This document shows, in pieces, positions 43,740-57,461 of a DNA stretch of 64,000 bases (position 1 is its first letter; the number at the start of each line of letters is the position of its first letter). Location: the NCBI RefSeq assembly GCF_963259705.1, contig NC_081842.1, positions 93,734,433-93,798,432 of the forward strand, given 5' to 3'. This stretch comes from Myotis daubentonii. Its lineage: Eukaryota; Chordata; Mammalia; Chiroptera; Vespertilionidae. Below the pieces are notes generated by a model. It had not been told where the DNA came from. It saw only the letters and a program-made list of their open reading frames with translations, and did no database searches. The position numbers and the translations under genes were made by a program.

Positions 43740-44378
43740 TCAACACTAATAAAAGAGAAAAATTGTAATTGGCGTACGAGCTACCCTTTTCATTGGCTAA
43801 TCAGGGCTATATGCAAATTAACTGCCAACTAAGATTGGCAGTTAACTGCCAACAAGATGGCAGTTAATTTGCATATGTAGGCACAATGCAGGGAGGCGAA
43901 AGGGAAAGCAGGAAGAAGCCCCCCCGCCCCTGACAGTGATCGGAAACCCAGGGGGGAACTAAGAGCTGGGGGGCAGGGCAAAGGTGGCCCTGGGGCCGCC
44001 TTTGCCCTGCCCCCCAGCCATGATCAGAGAATCAGGCGCCTTTTCCGCCCTGGCCAGTGATAGCAGGAAGTAGGGGTGGAGCCAGTGATGGGAGCTGGGC
44101 ACGATCGAAGCTGGCAGGCCCAGGAGCTAGGGGTCCCTTGCCTGGGCTTAAAGCGAAGCCCACGATCGCGGGGCCGCTGCAGCTGCAGGTCCCCGCTGCC
44201 CGAGCCGGACGCCTAGGCCAGAGGCATCAGGCCTAGGCAAGGGGCTGATCCTGCAATTGGAGAGTGATGGGGGTCAACGCCTGAGGGCTCCCAGTATGTG
44301 AGAGGGGGCAGGCTGGGCTGAGGGACACTCCCCCCCCCTACACACCCAGTGCACGAATTTCATGCACCGGGCCCCTAG
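43740..44378 (+). mobile_element. HeliBat-like: 639-bp Helitron
   Basis: It starts TCAACACTAATAAAAGAG after A43739. It ends with hairpin GTGCACGAATTTCATGCAC and CTAG (44375-44378) before T44379. Its 5' 200 bp match those of 5192-7284 (reverse complement), including ATGCAAAT octamers around two tandem hairpin units. The 3' part is GC-rich with CpG. Confidence 0.95.
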
Positions 44379-44389
44379 TAGCTAATAAA

Positions 44390-46765
44390 CCAACAAAAAG
44401 ATTAAATTGAAATGTACTAAATTAATGCAAAAGGAATGAGAAATAGATTTAAAAGAGAACAAAGAATAAAAGGAATAGAAACCAGATAGAACTATTTAAG
44501 ATTTTTCATAATCATATCAATAATAAAGGTAAAGTAATGGAAAAAGATATGTCATGTTAACACTAATTAAAATAAAGCTAGAGTAGCTATGTTTATGTTG
44601 GAAATATGAAAAGTCACTTTATAATAAGAGAGTAATTTCATGATGAGCACATAATAATCTGAAATATGTATACACATATTAATAGATCTTCAAAATACTT
44701 GAAGCAAAAATTAATAGTATTTCAAATTGAAAAATCCTCAAATGTAGCTGAAAATTTCAATACTTCTAACTGAATCACTGATATGAAAAAAATAGAGAGA
44801 AAATCATCAGCAAGGAAACAGAAAACTTGAATAACATTCTCAACTCACATAACTGATGATATTCATAAAACATTTAATGCAATAACAGACTATACATATT
44901 TCTTTCAAGTGCTCATGGAATATTTACTAAGCAAGAACATACTTTGTTCTATAAAACTAATCTCATTCAACTTCAAAAGAGTCAATTAATATAAAATATT
45001 TCTATTAACCACAATGAAATTAATTAGAAATCCTGGTAAAAATATAGCAGAAATACCTGAATATTTGGTAATTAAAGAACATATCTTTAAATAATTAATG
45101 TGTAAAATAAATTAGAAAATATGTATAACAAAGTAAAACTACAACACATCAAAGTTTGTAGGATACAATAAAAACAGTAAGGAAAACACTTTATCACTAG
45201 ATGTTTATTAAAACAAGAAAAAAACCCTCAATACTTCAGTTACCATTTGAGAAAGTAAAGAAAAAAGAGAAAAATCACAAACAAAATAAATGGAAAAAAA
45301 TAAACATCAGAGGAGAAATCAATAGTATTGAAAAAGTAAAGAAAAAATAGAGAAAAATAATGGAACTAAAAGCAGATTCTTTCAGATCAATATATTTGAT
45401 AAACCTCTAACTAGAATGAGAAAGTAAAAGAAAGAGAGAAAGGAAGGAAGGGAAGAAGCAAACAAATGAAGGTGACACAAATTTCCAGTATCAATAATAA
45501 TAAAAGCAGCCTTACTAAAGGTGCTGTATATATTAAAATAAAAATGAGGATATTATGTACAAATATTTGCCAATAATTTCAACAATTTAGGTGAAATGCT
45601 CAAATTGCTTGAATGACACACCTATCAAATCCCATGTAAAAAGAAATAGATTTCTTGAAGAGTCTCATATCTGTAAAAGAAATTTAACTCGTATTTAAAA
45701 AATCCTTTCCATATAGAAAATTTCAGCTCTACATGGCTTCACTAGTAAATTCTACCAAATATTTAAAAGAGAAATAATATCAATTCTAAACAAACTCTTA
45801 GACACAGCTATATCTCAACTGTTGCTATGATGCTAGCTCTGTGTATATATAAAAACTATAAAAAGACATTGCAAGAAAACTAAAGAACAATATTGCTCAT
45901 GAACATAATTATAAAAATTCTTAACAAAATTAAGCATATACTATTTGTTAATTCTAGAATTTTTTTGAATTTATAAGCTATAACAGTGCAGCATGAAAAA
46001 TGGATTTTGTTACAGGCATGCAAGTTGGTTTAATATACAAATAAATTAATGAAATTCGCCATATAAACAAATTAAAAAATACAAATATTAAATTATGGAA
46101 AGTATGTAGAGGAACTGGAAATCTCATATACTATTGGTGAGAATGTAACAGTATAGCAACTTTGCAAAACACATTTGACACTTTTTTAGAAACTAAATAT
46201 AAACGTACAATATATCTACCCATTTCAGTCCTAAATATTTACCTAACATAAAATCAAGCATATGACCCTAAAAAGATTCATATATGAAGGGTTATAACAA
46301 CTTTATGTATAACCCAAATCATAAAAAAACCAATGTCCATTAAGATGTGGGTAAATAAATAGGTACACTACACAATGAAATACTTCTCAATGATAGAAAG
46401 GAATGTATTGTCTACATATGCAATAACAGGTTGAATCTCAAAATAATTACACTGGGTGAAAGAAGCCAGACCAAAAAAGAAAAGAAAAAAGAATACATAC
46501 CATATAATTCCATTTAAATATAATTCTAGAATATGCAATCCAGTATGCAGGGACAGAAAGCAGATAAGTGGTTGCCTGGAAATGGAAATACAAGGATTGT
46601 CAAGAGAGATTACAAAGAGGTATGAGTTAATTTTTGAGGTGATGGACATATTCATTATTTTGATTTTGGTGATGTTTTTATATCAAAATGTATTAATTTT
46701 TGAACATTAAATATATATGGTTTACAGTATGTTAATTATACCTCAATAAACTTATTTTTATTACC
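44390..46765 (+). mobile_element. L1M: Long decayed L1M with internal deletion
   Basis: Endonuclease-end sequence (AAAACTACAACACATCAAAG), the linker (GATAAACCTCTAACTAGAAT) and the start of the polymerase (ATGGCTTCACTAGTAAATTC) appear in order. Near 46090 it jumps to the far 3' part (TATACTATTGGTGAGAATGT) and ends in TTAATTATACCTCAATAAAC. Stops are frequent in all frames. Confidence 0.8.
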
Positions 46766-48352
46766 AGATGGTTCCCATACATATTAGTCAATCTTATTTT
46801 AAAATTTCCAAAAATGATAACAAATTTCTGGATCTAGCTTTGGAAATATTAAACAGAAAATCATTGAGAGCAAGAGGTTTTGAAGCTAATATTTTGACTG
46901 GGTCATTGATGAGCATTAAAGTCAGTAAAGTCATGATGGAACTTTGGAAACAAAAAATATGTTGTCAAAATCCTCAGTGAATATGTGGGTGAGAAATGAA
47001 GATGACGTGATGATATGACTGCCACAAAGAAAGAAGGTAATGATATAGAGGGCAATGAACTTTGAAGAAAAACCTACATGAAACTGGCCAAATAATTATA
47101 TGGAAATAAGAGGGGAAAAAGATAATTATAAAAACATGAATTTCAGGTAAGACAATGTCTTTATCATGATGCCTTGTAACAACAGGGTTGTTATTTAACA
47201 GGAAAGAAGGACAGGGAAGACTACACATAGGCATACCATTATACATCCTTTCCCCCAAAATTGCATGTAACATTCTCCAAGTCTACTCCCTGATGATCTA
47301 TGGAGGAAGGGACTGGACAAAGGCAATTCAGATGCATGCCCAGTAAAGTCTGAGTGACATGGAAAGGTGCCTATCTGTCTGCCAGTTATACCTGGGAACA
47401 AATTAGTGGCGAGGATGGGCATGGCCACTACAAGGGCACGAAACCGGAATATTTAAACTTCCAAACAAGAAAGTTCTCTCATGTACCAGGCTCCTGGCTC
47501 TCCTGTGGCAGGGGATGCACTCCCCTGTGCCCACATGGTGCAGGGCCATATGGGACTCCACATATAAACCAATAGACTTTAATTAGCTTGGATTCTGAAC
47601 CAAACCAGGCTGCAACATGGAACATAAGCTCTGGACACTGGCCCTGTTTATGGCTCTGCTGAACTCACAACTGTTTTCTGTTCACAGGACTGGCTTAAGG
47701 GGCAGGGGACTTTGGAACCTGAGAAATGTAATTCCGGACAAATGAAGCCTTCTTTCACATCCCATCCTCCCAGGGGGTGTGGGGGCTTCTGAAATGTTTA
47801 TTTCAGTTGTGCCCCAAGAACCTCCACCTTGCTCCCACGAGCAAAAAGGGAGTTTAATTCTCCTCTAACAGAGATAAGAAGATATTTGAGAATATAAAAA
47901 TAATCCCTTTGTTTCTAGCCCCATATCCAGTTGTACCTGTAAGAAAATTGTCCTCCCATATCTAGGATTTGTAGTCTCACTCAGAATTCATGGACTCATC
48001 CAGTGTCCTCTAGCTTTACTTAACAACTTAATTCTGGACATGAACTTCAAATGCTTACACCAAGCACCCATGTGCAGGATTTTTACTACACTTGTGTGTT
48101 GATGTAATTCATAAAATTTATTCTAACTTTTGTTGTTGCTCATTATTGTTTTTCTACATTGTGACTCTGCTTTGACCCCATTCTAAATGTTTAATTTCTG
48201 GTAGCTTTCCTATATCTTATTAGTTCTCTTTCTCAAAACTGCAAGCTATCCCCTGAAGAATTCCTATTTGGTCAAATCACCTGGAATAATACCTGTCATT
48301 AGAATTCTTTATAATCTGTCCCTTTCACCTGGCTATAAGCTGAATATAAAAG
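46766..48352. other. Mixed DNA, no gene recognised
   Basis: The segment 47190-48000 is moderately GC-rich, but I cannot name a repeat or exon in it. Frames at 46974-47273 (minus) and 47354-47575 (plus) have no recognisable domain. Confidence 0.4.
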
Positions 48353-48594
48353 AAGTCTGCTCTGACTCTAGCTGGTTTTGCTCAGTGGTAGAGCATTGGC
48401 CTGAAGACTGAAGGGTAGGGTTTGATTCCGGTCAAGGGCACATGCCCAGGTTGCGGGCTTGATCCCCAGTAGGAGGTATGCAGAAGGCAACCGATCGATG
48501 ATTCTCCCTCAGCATTGATGTTTCTATCTCTCTCTCTCCCTCTCCCTTCCTCTCTGAAATCAATAAAAATATATTTTTTAAAAAAGTCTGCTCT
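48353..48594 (+). mobile_element. VES: VES SINE with target duplication
   Basis: The body is 48364-48583. AAGTCTGCTCT lies at 48353-48363 and 48584-48594. Confidence 0.95.
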
Positions 48595-48821
48595 ACCAGC
48601 TTAGACAGCCTGGGAAGACCAGCTGTTGTTTCATTTTAGCTCATGCTGCTCAATGTCCTTATCACGTCTGTGCCCTTGACTTTATGACTGTACTGACCTC
48701 TTTTCTAATCCTGCCAGAAAGAGAACATCTACTTCCTTCATAAAATTTAACATGAGACAATTAAAAAGAAAAATCCCAAAAACAAACTTTCCAAAAAAAA
48801 TCTAAACTATTAGATCATTTA

Positions 48822-48922
48822 TAGGGGAGGCCGAGGGAAGGTCAATGGAGGGGGGGGGGGGGGAGGAGATATATGCACTACTATTTGTAATACTTTAAAC
48901 AATAAAATAAAATTAAAAAATA
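48822..48922 (+). mobile_element. L1: Very short L1 3' end
   Basis: GGTCAATGGAGG then a G14 run and ATTTGTAATACTTTAAACAA match the last ~90 bases of the L1 3' UTR found at 21700-21790. It is 5'-truncated. Confidence 0.65.
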
Positions 48923-49427
48923 TTATTGGAGCCATGCAGAGGTTTGGAAAATTAATCTATCTTAAAGGTCATTGAGTACAAGAAAATAATAAATATTAAA
49001 GCTTATATATAAGTTGGCAGAAGATTTTTTAAAGCTTCAAGTGAATGCTGATTTCATGTGTCTAAAAAACAACATAATTTTCATGAAAAAGGTATAAAAT
49101 CAATGCAGCAGGGTTAAGGAGAATAGAAAAAAATTTGATCATTGGTCAATGTTTTTTCAAGGGTAGCAAAACCAAAAATACAAAAAGGATAATTTTGTAG
49201 CTCAAGTCCATAAAGTGAATTAGTGGTGAAGCAGGAAATAGACCATGGTTTTCCAATTCCTACTAAGTCTGTGAACAAGTTTGTAATTTTTTTATTTAAC
49301 AGTTCAGATGAGATTGAGCATCAGTGTACAAGTTTAAGAACATAAATCTTCTAATCCTTGCTTTTCTGTTTTCTAGACCTCACACCATTGATTTCAGGTC
49401 CATTACTAGGTTAAAATTGGCTTATGT

Positions 49428-49835
49428 TTTTTTTTTCTTTTTTCTAAATTTTATTGAATTTATTGGGGGTGACATTGGTTAATAAAATTATATAGATTTA
49501 AAGCATATAGTTCTATAATACATTATCTCTCTATTGTATTGTGTTCACTATCCAAGGTCAAGTCTTCTTCCATCATCATTTTATCCCCCTTTTTTTCCTC
49601 TCCACCTCCCCATTCCCTCCTTTCTTTCCCTCTTGTAATTAGCATACTGTTGTCTGTGTCTGTGAGTTGATTTTTGCTTGTTTGTTTGTTTTTGCTTAAT
49701 CCCATCACCCTTTTCACCCAACCACTCAAATCTCCTCTCTGACAGCTCTTAGTCCACTCTCTGTATCTATGAGACTGTTTCTATTTTGTTTGTTTATTTT
49801 GTCCATTAATTCCTTATATAAGTGAAATTCTAGAT
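49428..49835 (-). mobile_element. L1: L1 3' UTR
   Basis: A T-rich start, then ATTGAATTTATTGGGGGTGA, TACTGTTGTCTGTGTCTGTG and ATAAGTGAAATTCTAG, is the reverse complement of the laurasiatherian L1 3' UTR. Confidence 0.8.
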
Positions 49836-50450
49836 AAAGTTAGAGCAGTGTGAAGGCTCAAGATGCAGAGTAGAAATAATAATCATAAAGAGAAGAATAT
49901 TAAGGAGCATCAGCAGTCACAAAAATCTGGAAGAATAGCTAAATAATTATAAATGCCTCAGGCTATATGCTACTTCATTCTCTGCTGTTTAGCCTAATTT
50001 CACATATATGTAGTTTTAGTGACATATGTATATTCGCTGAATCCTCAGTAGAATACTTATGAGGAAATATTACATCCTCCATTTTAATTATTAGAATACT
50101 AAGGTCTGAGATTCAGGCTAAAGATTAATTTTCAGGAATTTTTATATGACTCTCTCATACCATAACCTATATTGTTCTCATTATATCCTAAAGTGCACCT
50201 TTAAGACTAAAATATCACCTCTTTGTTGATATTAATTTGTTTAGTTATAGAATCATTTGTTACTTAACTATGTTTAAATTGCATTTAAGCAAATTCTGAT
50301 TACCTTTGATTTTGAAGATGTATTTCTTGATTTGTCAATAAGATCTAGATCTATATTTAGCTCTGGAGGTTCTATAAGTGATTATGATCAAGTTTCTTAA
50401 CTTCTTAGAACCTCAGTTCATATATCTGAAAAATAGAGATTAAACAAGTG

Positions 50451-50502
<52 letters not shown>

Positions 50503-51713
50503 TCAGGTTTTTTAAGTAAATAATCTGCTTAATCTTAGCTAAATATATCTTGCTTAGTATATTAATGCACATATCTTCATAAGTGTTTAGAAATATTATT
50601 AATCTAATGTTAGAAATAACTTCACATTCCGGAGAAATGTACTAAATTAAACGATGGTAATATGATTAAAGAATTTCTTCTCCAGATGGCTGTTCTCTCT
50701 GGGAGCAAATATCTGTCTACAAAATTAGCAAGGCTGACAATTTCTCTTTTTTTTTTACCTTAGTTAATATATTCTCACTCCAATCTACTTTAAAAGATAA
50801 AAAGTCTCCCAAATATTTCTCTTTCATTACTCTTCCACAGCGTTTATTCACACGGAGTTAGTTTCTTTCACCTAATGGTAAAAATAACTCAGCTTATTTG
50901 TTCATCCCAATTTTATTGCTACAACTTCAATAGCTTTAAGCTCTTGAAATATAGAAAACTCAGTACACACTTCTCCTCCTGTCATCGCCTGTGGTATTAG
51001 ATAGAGATGCCTTGAAACTTCTACTTTTTGGCCAGAATTCTTAAAAATGGATTTGTCTAATATGTTAATACTTTTCACTTTCACTTTTGGGCCTTGTAAT
51101 TATACAGATAATTTTAACCAAATGTCCATTCATATCAACATGTATTACATAAAAATATTTCCATACATTCATAAGTAAATATCATGTGGGGAATTTGTAA
51201 ATATTTTTTCTTAAAAATATAATTTTTTAAAATACAAAAAAGTACAAAATAATAAATCAAAGAGATATTTATACATCATTTATAATTTGTTAACTTGTCT
51301 ACTAATTTTTTTATACCTATGAAATAAAATAAAGAACTTTTAAGTTTGTGTTTGTACTCATCTAAGGACCACACTCAAATTTATCTACAAACCTCAGATA
51401 ACCAGGATAATACTTTACATATATAAATGTTGCAATTAAGTATTTTAAAAATTTGAATAAAAGTTATGTTTTTTTTTATGTTGTCAGTTAGAGATTGCTT
51501 TTCAGTAAACTTTGTTTTAACAAGATGTTCCCATGTTGACATATATACATTTAAGTCATAGGTTTTATTTTAAACCTAGTATTGCATAATATGAACAAAT
51601 ATAAATAGAAATGAAACAAATAGAAATATAACATTTCTGTCTTCCCTTCACTTAAGAATAACGATGATTTTTCTAAAATGTATTTAGAAAAATTATTCAA
51701 ATTATCAGTAAAT
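49836..51713. other. AT-rich DNA, no feature recognised
   Basis: Apart from the CA microsatellite nothing could be assigned. Confidence 0.45.
50455..50500. repeat. (CA)n microsatellite
   Basis: About 22 CA units. Confidence 0.97.
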
Positions 51714-51958
51714 TCTGCTTACTTTTTAAAAAAATATATTTTATTGATTTTTTACAGAGAGGAAGGGAGAGGGATAGAGAGTTAGAAACATCGATGAGAG
51801 AGAAACATCGATCAGCTGCCTCCTGCACACTCCCTACTGGGTATGTGCCCGCAACCAAGGTACATGCCTTTGATCGGAATCGAACCTTGGACCTTTGAGT
51901 CCGCAGGCTGACGCTCTATCCACTGAGCCAAACCAGTTAGGGCATCTGCTTAATTTTT
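51714..51958 (-). mobile_element. VES: VES SINE with target duplication
   Basis: The body is 51728-51944. TCTGCTTACTTTTT / TCTGCTTAATTTTT flank it with one difference. Confidence 0.96.
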
Positions 51959-52659
51959 AACTTACTAAAATTTTGGGCTTCTTGGATAAGCAAACACTAT
52001 ACATATCTGTATAACTAGATAATTATTGAGACATATGTAAATTAAAGTGGAAAGAAGCAGTTTATCATCTGAGAAAACCTCATTAAAGGTTATATGTAAT
52101 GAATCACATTGGCAATACAATAATGGACAGAAGCAGTAACAGTTAAAACAATGACCCATACTCTTTCTATATGGTCTACATCCCATGAGGATAAACTTGA
52201 GAACAGTAGCTGATTCTTCTTTTAGAGTTGTATTGTTCTGGTTCATTCATTCTTCTCAAATGATACCATAATACATTAGAAAAGCTTAGATTTGATATAT
52301 GTGAACAGATTATGCATATTGCCTATTAAGTGGAAATTTTGAAGGTTTCATAAATCTATACTATCCATGCCCAGTTTTCTCCCTATATTTCAGGCATTTT
52401 TATGCATAGTTTAATCATTAAAATTTGTATAGTGACCAGTATTTCCAACTGGTTGAGAATACAAATACCAAATAACTGGAGGTATGTAATTATACAAAAT
52501 AATTATATTTTTGTTATTATAATAATAATGTACATAAAACCATTTCTTTACATAATGATACTTTTAAAAAATATGAGTTGCAATGGAAATTATGTGTCTT
52601 AAATATTTTGTTATATTTTTCTTTCTCTGCATTTAAAAATATATTTTCAAATCTCACTG

Positions 52660-52865
52660 ACACTAGGGTTTAAGAGACTGGGTTCTGGCCAATGTGATTG
52701 GAGGAAGTGAGAAATCAGGCTTCACTACAAAACCCAAAGCAAACATGTCCATCATTTGCTTATGATGGCAGTCTCACAAGATAAAGTTTGGATAACTGAG
52801 TCAACATTTAGCATGTTGACCCACATCTGATTTTGATGTAATAGAGAAATAAACTTTATGTTCAT
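52660..52865 (+). repeat. Ancient interspersed repeat remnant
   Basis: GGTTCTGGCCAATGTGATTG through AGAGAAATAAACTTTATGTT follows a known old mammalian repeat type; the family was not fixed. Confidence 0.35.
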
Positions 52866-53270
52866 CTACTGAAATATTGTCATCTTTAAAAGACAACAGA
52901 ACATCCGAGATTATTCTGACTTATATATTTAAAGTTGATTAGTCCTTATTCTTACAGTTAATTACCTAAACTGAAGTTTATTTTATTGGTTAAAGCTCAG
53001 GGAGAAGGGGGGAAGACAACTTTCTCAGCTACAAATATCAAATGTTAACCCTTAATAATGTATGAAAAACTTTACCTAGGGATTTATATTAAAAAGTTAT
53101 TAAAATTACTTATTAGTAGTAAAAATATATTTTAATGCTTTTAGATTTGGAGGAACTAAATTTTAAATATTTTCTTATAGGATAAACAAACACATTTTTA
53201 AATTTGAGACACTGGATTTTTATTTATCCTTACAATAAACAGGACAACTATGAAATGAAGGTAGGAACTA

Positions 53271-53783
53271 TCTTATCTAATAAAGAAGGAATATGCTAAT
53301 TGACCCTCACTCCATCACAAAGATGGTGACGCCCACAGCCAATAAGGAGGGAATATGCTAATTGACAGCCATGCCCTCACAAAGATGGCTGCCTCCTTGT
53401 GGTCATAAGATGGCCAGCAGGGGAGGGCAGTTGGGGACGACTGGATTGACAGGGGAGGGCAGTTGGGGATAATCTGGCCAGCAGGGGAGCAGTTAGGCAT
53501 TGATCAGGCTGGCAGAGGAGTGGTTAGGGGGTGATCAGGCTGGCAGAGGAGTGGTTAGGGGGTGATCAGTCTGGCAGGCAGATGCAGTTAGGGGCAATCA
53601 GGCAGGCAGACAGGTGGGCGGTTGGGAGCCAGCAGTCCCGGATTGTGAGAGGGATATTTGACTGCCAGTTTAAACCAGCAGTTGGACATCCCCAAAGGGG
53701 TCCCAGATTGGAAGGGTGCAGGCTGGGCTGAGGTACAAATACCGCCCCCCCCCATGCACAAATTTTGTGCACCGGGCTTCTAG
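53271..53783 (+). mobile_element. HeliBat-like: 513-bp Helitron, first of an end-to-end pair
   Basis: It starts TCTTATCTAATAAAGAAG after A53270. It ends with hairpin TGCACAAATTTTGTGCA and CTAG (53780-53783). Its middle is a G-rich tandem of about 30-bp units (GGAGTGGTTAGGGGGTGATC, 53500-53580). Confidence 0.93.
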
Positions 53784-54271
53784 TCTATATATATAAAAGC
53801 CTAAGTGACCAAAGGACCGGACGACCGGTCAGTTGGTTGCATGACACACACTGACCACCAGAGGGGCAAATGCTCAATGCAGGAGCTGCCCCATGGTGGT
53901 CAATGCCCTCCCACAGCCAAACTCCCATGATCTCTCACCCCGGCTGGCCAACCAAACTCCTGTGGTCCCTCACCCCACCTGGCCAGCTCCCCCAATTGGC
54001 CCCAATTGGGGGGAGACGGCTGGACAACCTCCTGAGGTCCCTTTCCCGCTGCCAGCCAACCTCCCATGGTCCCTCCCCTCAGCCGGCCAACCTCCCACAG
54101 TCCCTTCCCCCAGACAGCCACTCCCCCTCCCAGTAGGCCCCGATGGGAGGAACTGGCTGGCCAACCTCCCAGGGCCCCTCCCTTTGTCCAGCCTGTCCCC
54201 CCCAACCCCCCAGTTGGCCTCAATCACCGAGGAACCCCACCCATGCACGAAATTGTGCTCCGGGACTCTAG
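53784..54271 (+). mobile_element. HeliBat-like: 488-bp Helitron, second of the pair
   Basis: TCTATATATATAAAAGCC begins on the base right after the CTAG of its neighbour. It ends with TGCACGAAATTGTGC and CTAG (54268-54271) before T54272. A diverged CTCF-like palindrome lies at 53850-53902. The rest is C-rich with repeated GCCAACCTCCCA blocks. Confidence 0.93.
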
Positions 54272-54284
54272 TATTATCATAATT

Positions 54285-54530
54285 CAGTGCTTAAGAGCAT
54301 GGGGTCTGAAATGATTCAGACTGGGTTTCTCTCTGATTAGCAACTTAATAAAAGTGTGATTTGAGGAAATTTATTTAACATCTCTATTGCTCTGTTATTT
54401 TTTATGGTTAATTGCTATCAATTCCATAATAAGGGTGACTTTATTGGTTTTGCTCACTACTGTGTTACTACCCCTAACAATGGGTTTGGGTCATAAGAAG
54501 CACACATAAAATTCTACAAATACATTGTAG
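54285..54530 (+). mobile_element. MIR: MIR SINE
   Basis: CAGTGCTTAAGAGCATGGGG, then TTCAGACTGGGTTTCT, ATTAGCAACTTAAT and TTATTTAACATCTCTATTGC, matches the MIR order from its tRNA-like head onward. Confidence 0.6.
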
Positions 54531-56665
54531 GATTTTGTGAAATTGAATATTAATATATTTTAAAAGTGTGCTTGTATATAGAATTAACTTAGAGATACAT
54601 GGCATTTAAATAATAGACTATAAATAAGTTATAACTTTAGTTAAAACAAATGTTGCAAATAGAGAACCACATTTGTATATATCTGGTGATATGTATAGTT
54701 ACTGCTCTTCTAAACCCAAATTGCTTGCATGATGCATGTTCTATGATGATCCAGTGTGAATTTTTAAGAGCTTCTTTAAAAGTTTCATTATTGTGATACT
54801 ACAGTCTTTAAAAACTATTATTAATATGGATAGCTCTTAAATATATCTATTAACAATATTCAAATAATTGAGGTAATTTATATTGTCCCTAGATCTTTAG
54901 CCTTGAGAGATTTAGGCTAAATTATCAATGTAAGAAGACTGAGGATAGAACAAAAGTATTTTTGTCTAGATTTGTTAGTAATCTAATAACACTTTATCTC
55001 ACTATACTATGCTCTTGATAAATAATAATAATAATACCAATGAAGGGCTTATTGTAATTATTAATGGGCTTCTCAAATCTATCTGACCTCTTTTATTTGT
55101 TCTTGACACAGAATTTTGTATGAAGGTTACAGTTGTGCTGTTTGATTGCTAGGTGGAGTAAACCTATAATACTTCAATCATGCTGATTTCACCTCCAACT
55201 AATATTTCCAACATCACATTAGTTCATATTCACATTTAAAAAAATGTGCACCTCTCACTCTCTCAGTATGCTTCACCATTTTAGTCCTATTTTGTAATAT
55301 TCTTGAGAATTTGAGCAACCATCCTCTTTAATTTTGGCAAGTGATACTAACCCCAAAACTTTCAACTCCAGTAATCTTTAAATCTAAATAACAAAAGCTC
55401 TAAATATATTAAAAGTAGAATTATTTTATTCCATTGACATAAACAATATAAGCTATATCTTCACTAACATAAAAGGTTCCTTAACATAAGATTTAACAGA
55501 ACTACTTTGTGATTTGTCCATTAGTTCTATTTCCAAAAATGGTCAAAGAAGCATAGAAATAATTTTAAATAATGCATGAATTAAATTTCATGAGCTTTAA
55601 TCAACTTTTAACTTTACTCACAAGACTAATGGAACCTGATCCTTTCAGTGTTCACGTTGACATTGGCACTATTGACTATGATAGGAAAAGAGTTTCACTA
55701 CCCATTTATTATTTTTACAGTCCAATATTTCTGTTGAGTACCTAACTTCCATCATCAAAGGCACTGCAGAGAAACATAGATCAGTGCCACAGACAGGGAT
55801 ATAACCCAAGGATACCAACCCAGTCTGTTCTATTTTGTAGTTTTATTTTTATTATTTTTATCTGCTAAAGCACCTTTTCTTGCTATAAAATTTTATTTCT
55901 TCAATTTACTTAAAATAGAAATAAATATTGTTTATTACTAGGTGTAATTCATGGGTTTTATGCATGTTGAAAGTGAAACCTGTGAAAGATAGTTAATAAG
56001 AACTGGAATTAGACAAATGATTCTGTTAGGTTTATATTTTTGTCACCATTGCTAATTAAAATCTAGAAGCCACAAAACAAGTCACTAGGTATTGACCTCC
56101 TAAAAAAAGTCTAGTAAAAAAAGTGCCCATCAAGCTTAAAAATAATTTATCCTGCCACACAATACAAAAAGGAAAAGGAAAAGTGTAAAAAACCCCATCA
56201 GTTTAGCAAAACTAAATATAGAAATAAATTACAAGGAGACTTTATGATAAAAATAGTTAGCAATATATTATGTGAAGCTATAAAATAACAAATCTGATTC
56301 CATAACTAATTTTTGTTTTTATTTTGCTTCAAATCCACTGAGCAAATAATGCTAATTTTGTAGATCATGAAAATTTTAAACAGGCAAGATGGTTATTCAA
56401 CATTCTCACCTACTTTGACAAAAGTTTGACACAGTTGATACTGTATTTTTGTTAAAACTCTTACAATATTTGGTCCCCAGGAAAATATTTTCTCTAAGTA
56501 TCACCACATTGAATCCATAGAATACTTCTAGGTCTCCTTTAAGTTTTTCCCCATATTTCTCTAACCCTTGAATTTTGGAACATCTAAAGGCTGGGCCCTA
56601 TATATCCTTTATTTACACTTACCTCCTGCTGGCCTTAATGATTTCTAGGATTCTAAATGTGTTCT

Positions 56666-56668
<3 letters not shown>
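54531..56668. other. AT-rich DNA, no gene recognised
   Basis: It contains a short AAT repeat at 55020-55034 and no other feature I can support. Confidence 0.45.

Positions 56669-56714
<46 letters not shown>
56669..56714. repeat. (CA)n microsatellite
   Basis: About 22 CA units followed by AAAAC repeats. Confidence 0.97.
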
Positions 56715-56715
<1 letters not shown>

Positions 56716-57012
56716 CAAAACAAAACAAAACAAAAAAACCCTAGATGTGTTCTATATACCTACACACTTTTTGTGGGCCAAAATTCAGATCTCCTTGCAT
56801 TGGTAGATGTAAAATCAATTAAATAGATTAAGAGAAAAAGGTTTTTAAGAAAAGAAACAAATCTGAAAAACAGATAAATTGTACTTCACCAAAATTAAAA
56901 TTTGTGCTTCAAAGCACAAGAAAAAGTAATTCAGAACAAGGAGAAAATATTTGAAAATCTCACAAACTGAATAAAATAGTAGTCTCTAGAATGGATAAAA
57001 AACCCTTACAAT

Positions 57013-57123
57013 AAAAACAATATAAGGGGGGATGAGGTCATGAGTGGGGGGGTAGGGGGTGACGTGAGGATAAGGACACATATGTAATAAGTTAATCAAT
57101 AAAAAAACAAAAAAACAATATAA
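57013..57123 (+). mobile_element. L1: 85-bp young L1 3' stub with target duplication
   Basis: The body 57026-57110 is the end of the L1 3' UTR (GGGGGATGAGGTCATG, ACACATATGTAATAAG) with an A-rich tail. AAAAACAATATAA lies at 57013-57025 and 57111-57123. Confidence 0.85.
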
Positions 57124-57461
57124 AGTAAAATAACCCAATTAAACAAATCAATTATGATAAAGTTTTAAAGAGACATTTTACATATAAATTAATAAATATA
57201 ATTAATATAATTAAATATTACATGGCCAAAAAAGATGAAAAGTTTCTCAGCATCATTAGTAATTATACAAATGCAAATTAGAACCACAATGCTATAAATC
57301 ATCACATCTACTAGGAGGGCTTTAATAACAAAAAGACAGACATTAGAAAGTGTTGACAAATGTACTGGAATTAAAAGCTTCAGATATTGCTGGTAGGAAT
57401 GTAAAATGATTCAGTGGCTCTGTAAAACAGTTGGGCATGTCCTCAAAAAGGTAAACATAAA

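Noticed and set aside
43740..44378. CpG island promoter of a host gene
   Set aside because: CpG-rich DNA lies between intact Helitron ends and no exon follows.
46974..47575. Possible exon pair in moderately GC-rich DNA
   Set aside because: Frames are short, lack recognisable domains and have no convincing splice arrangement.
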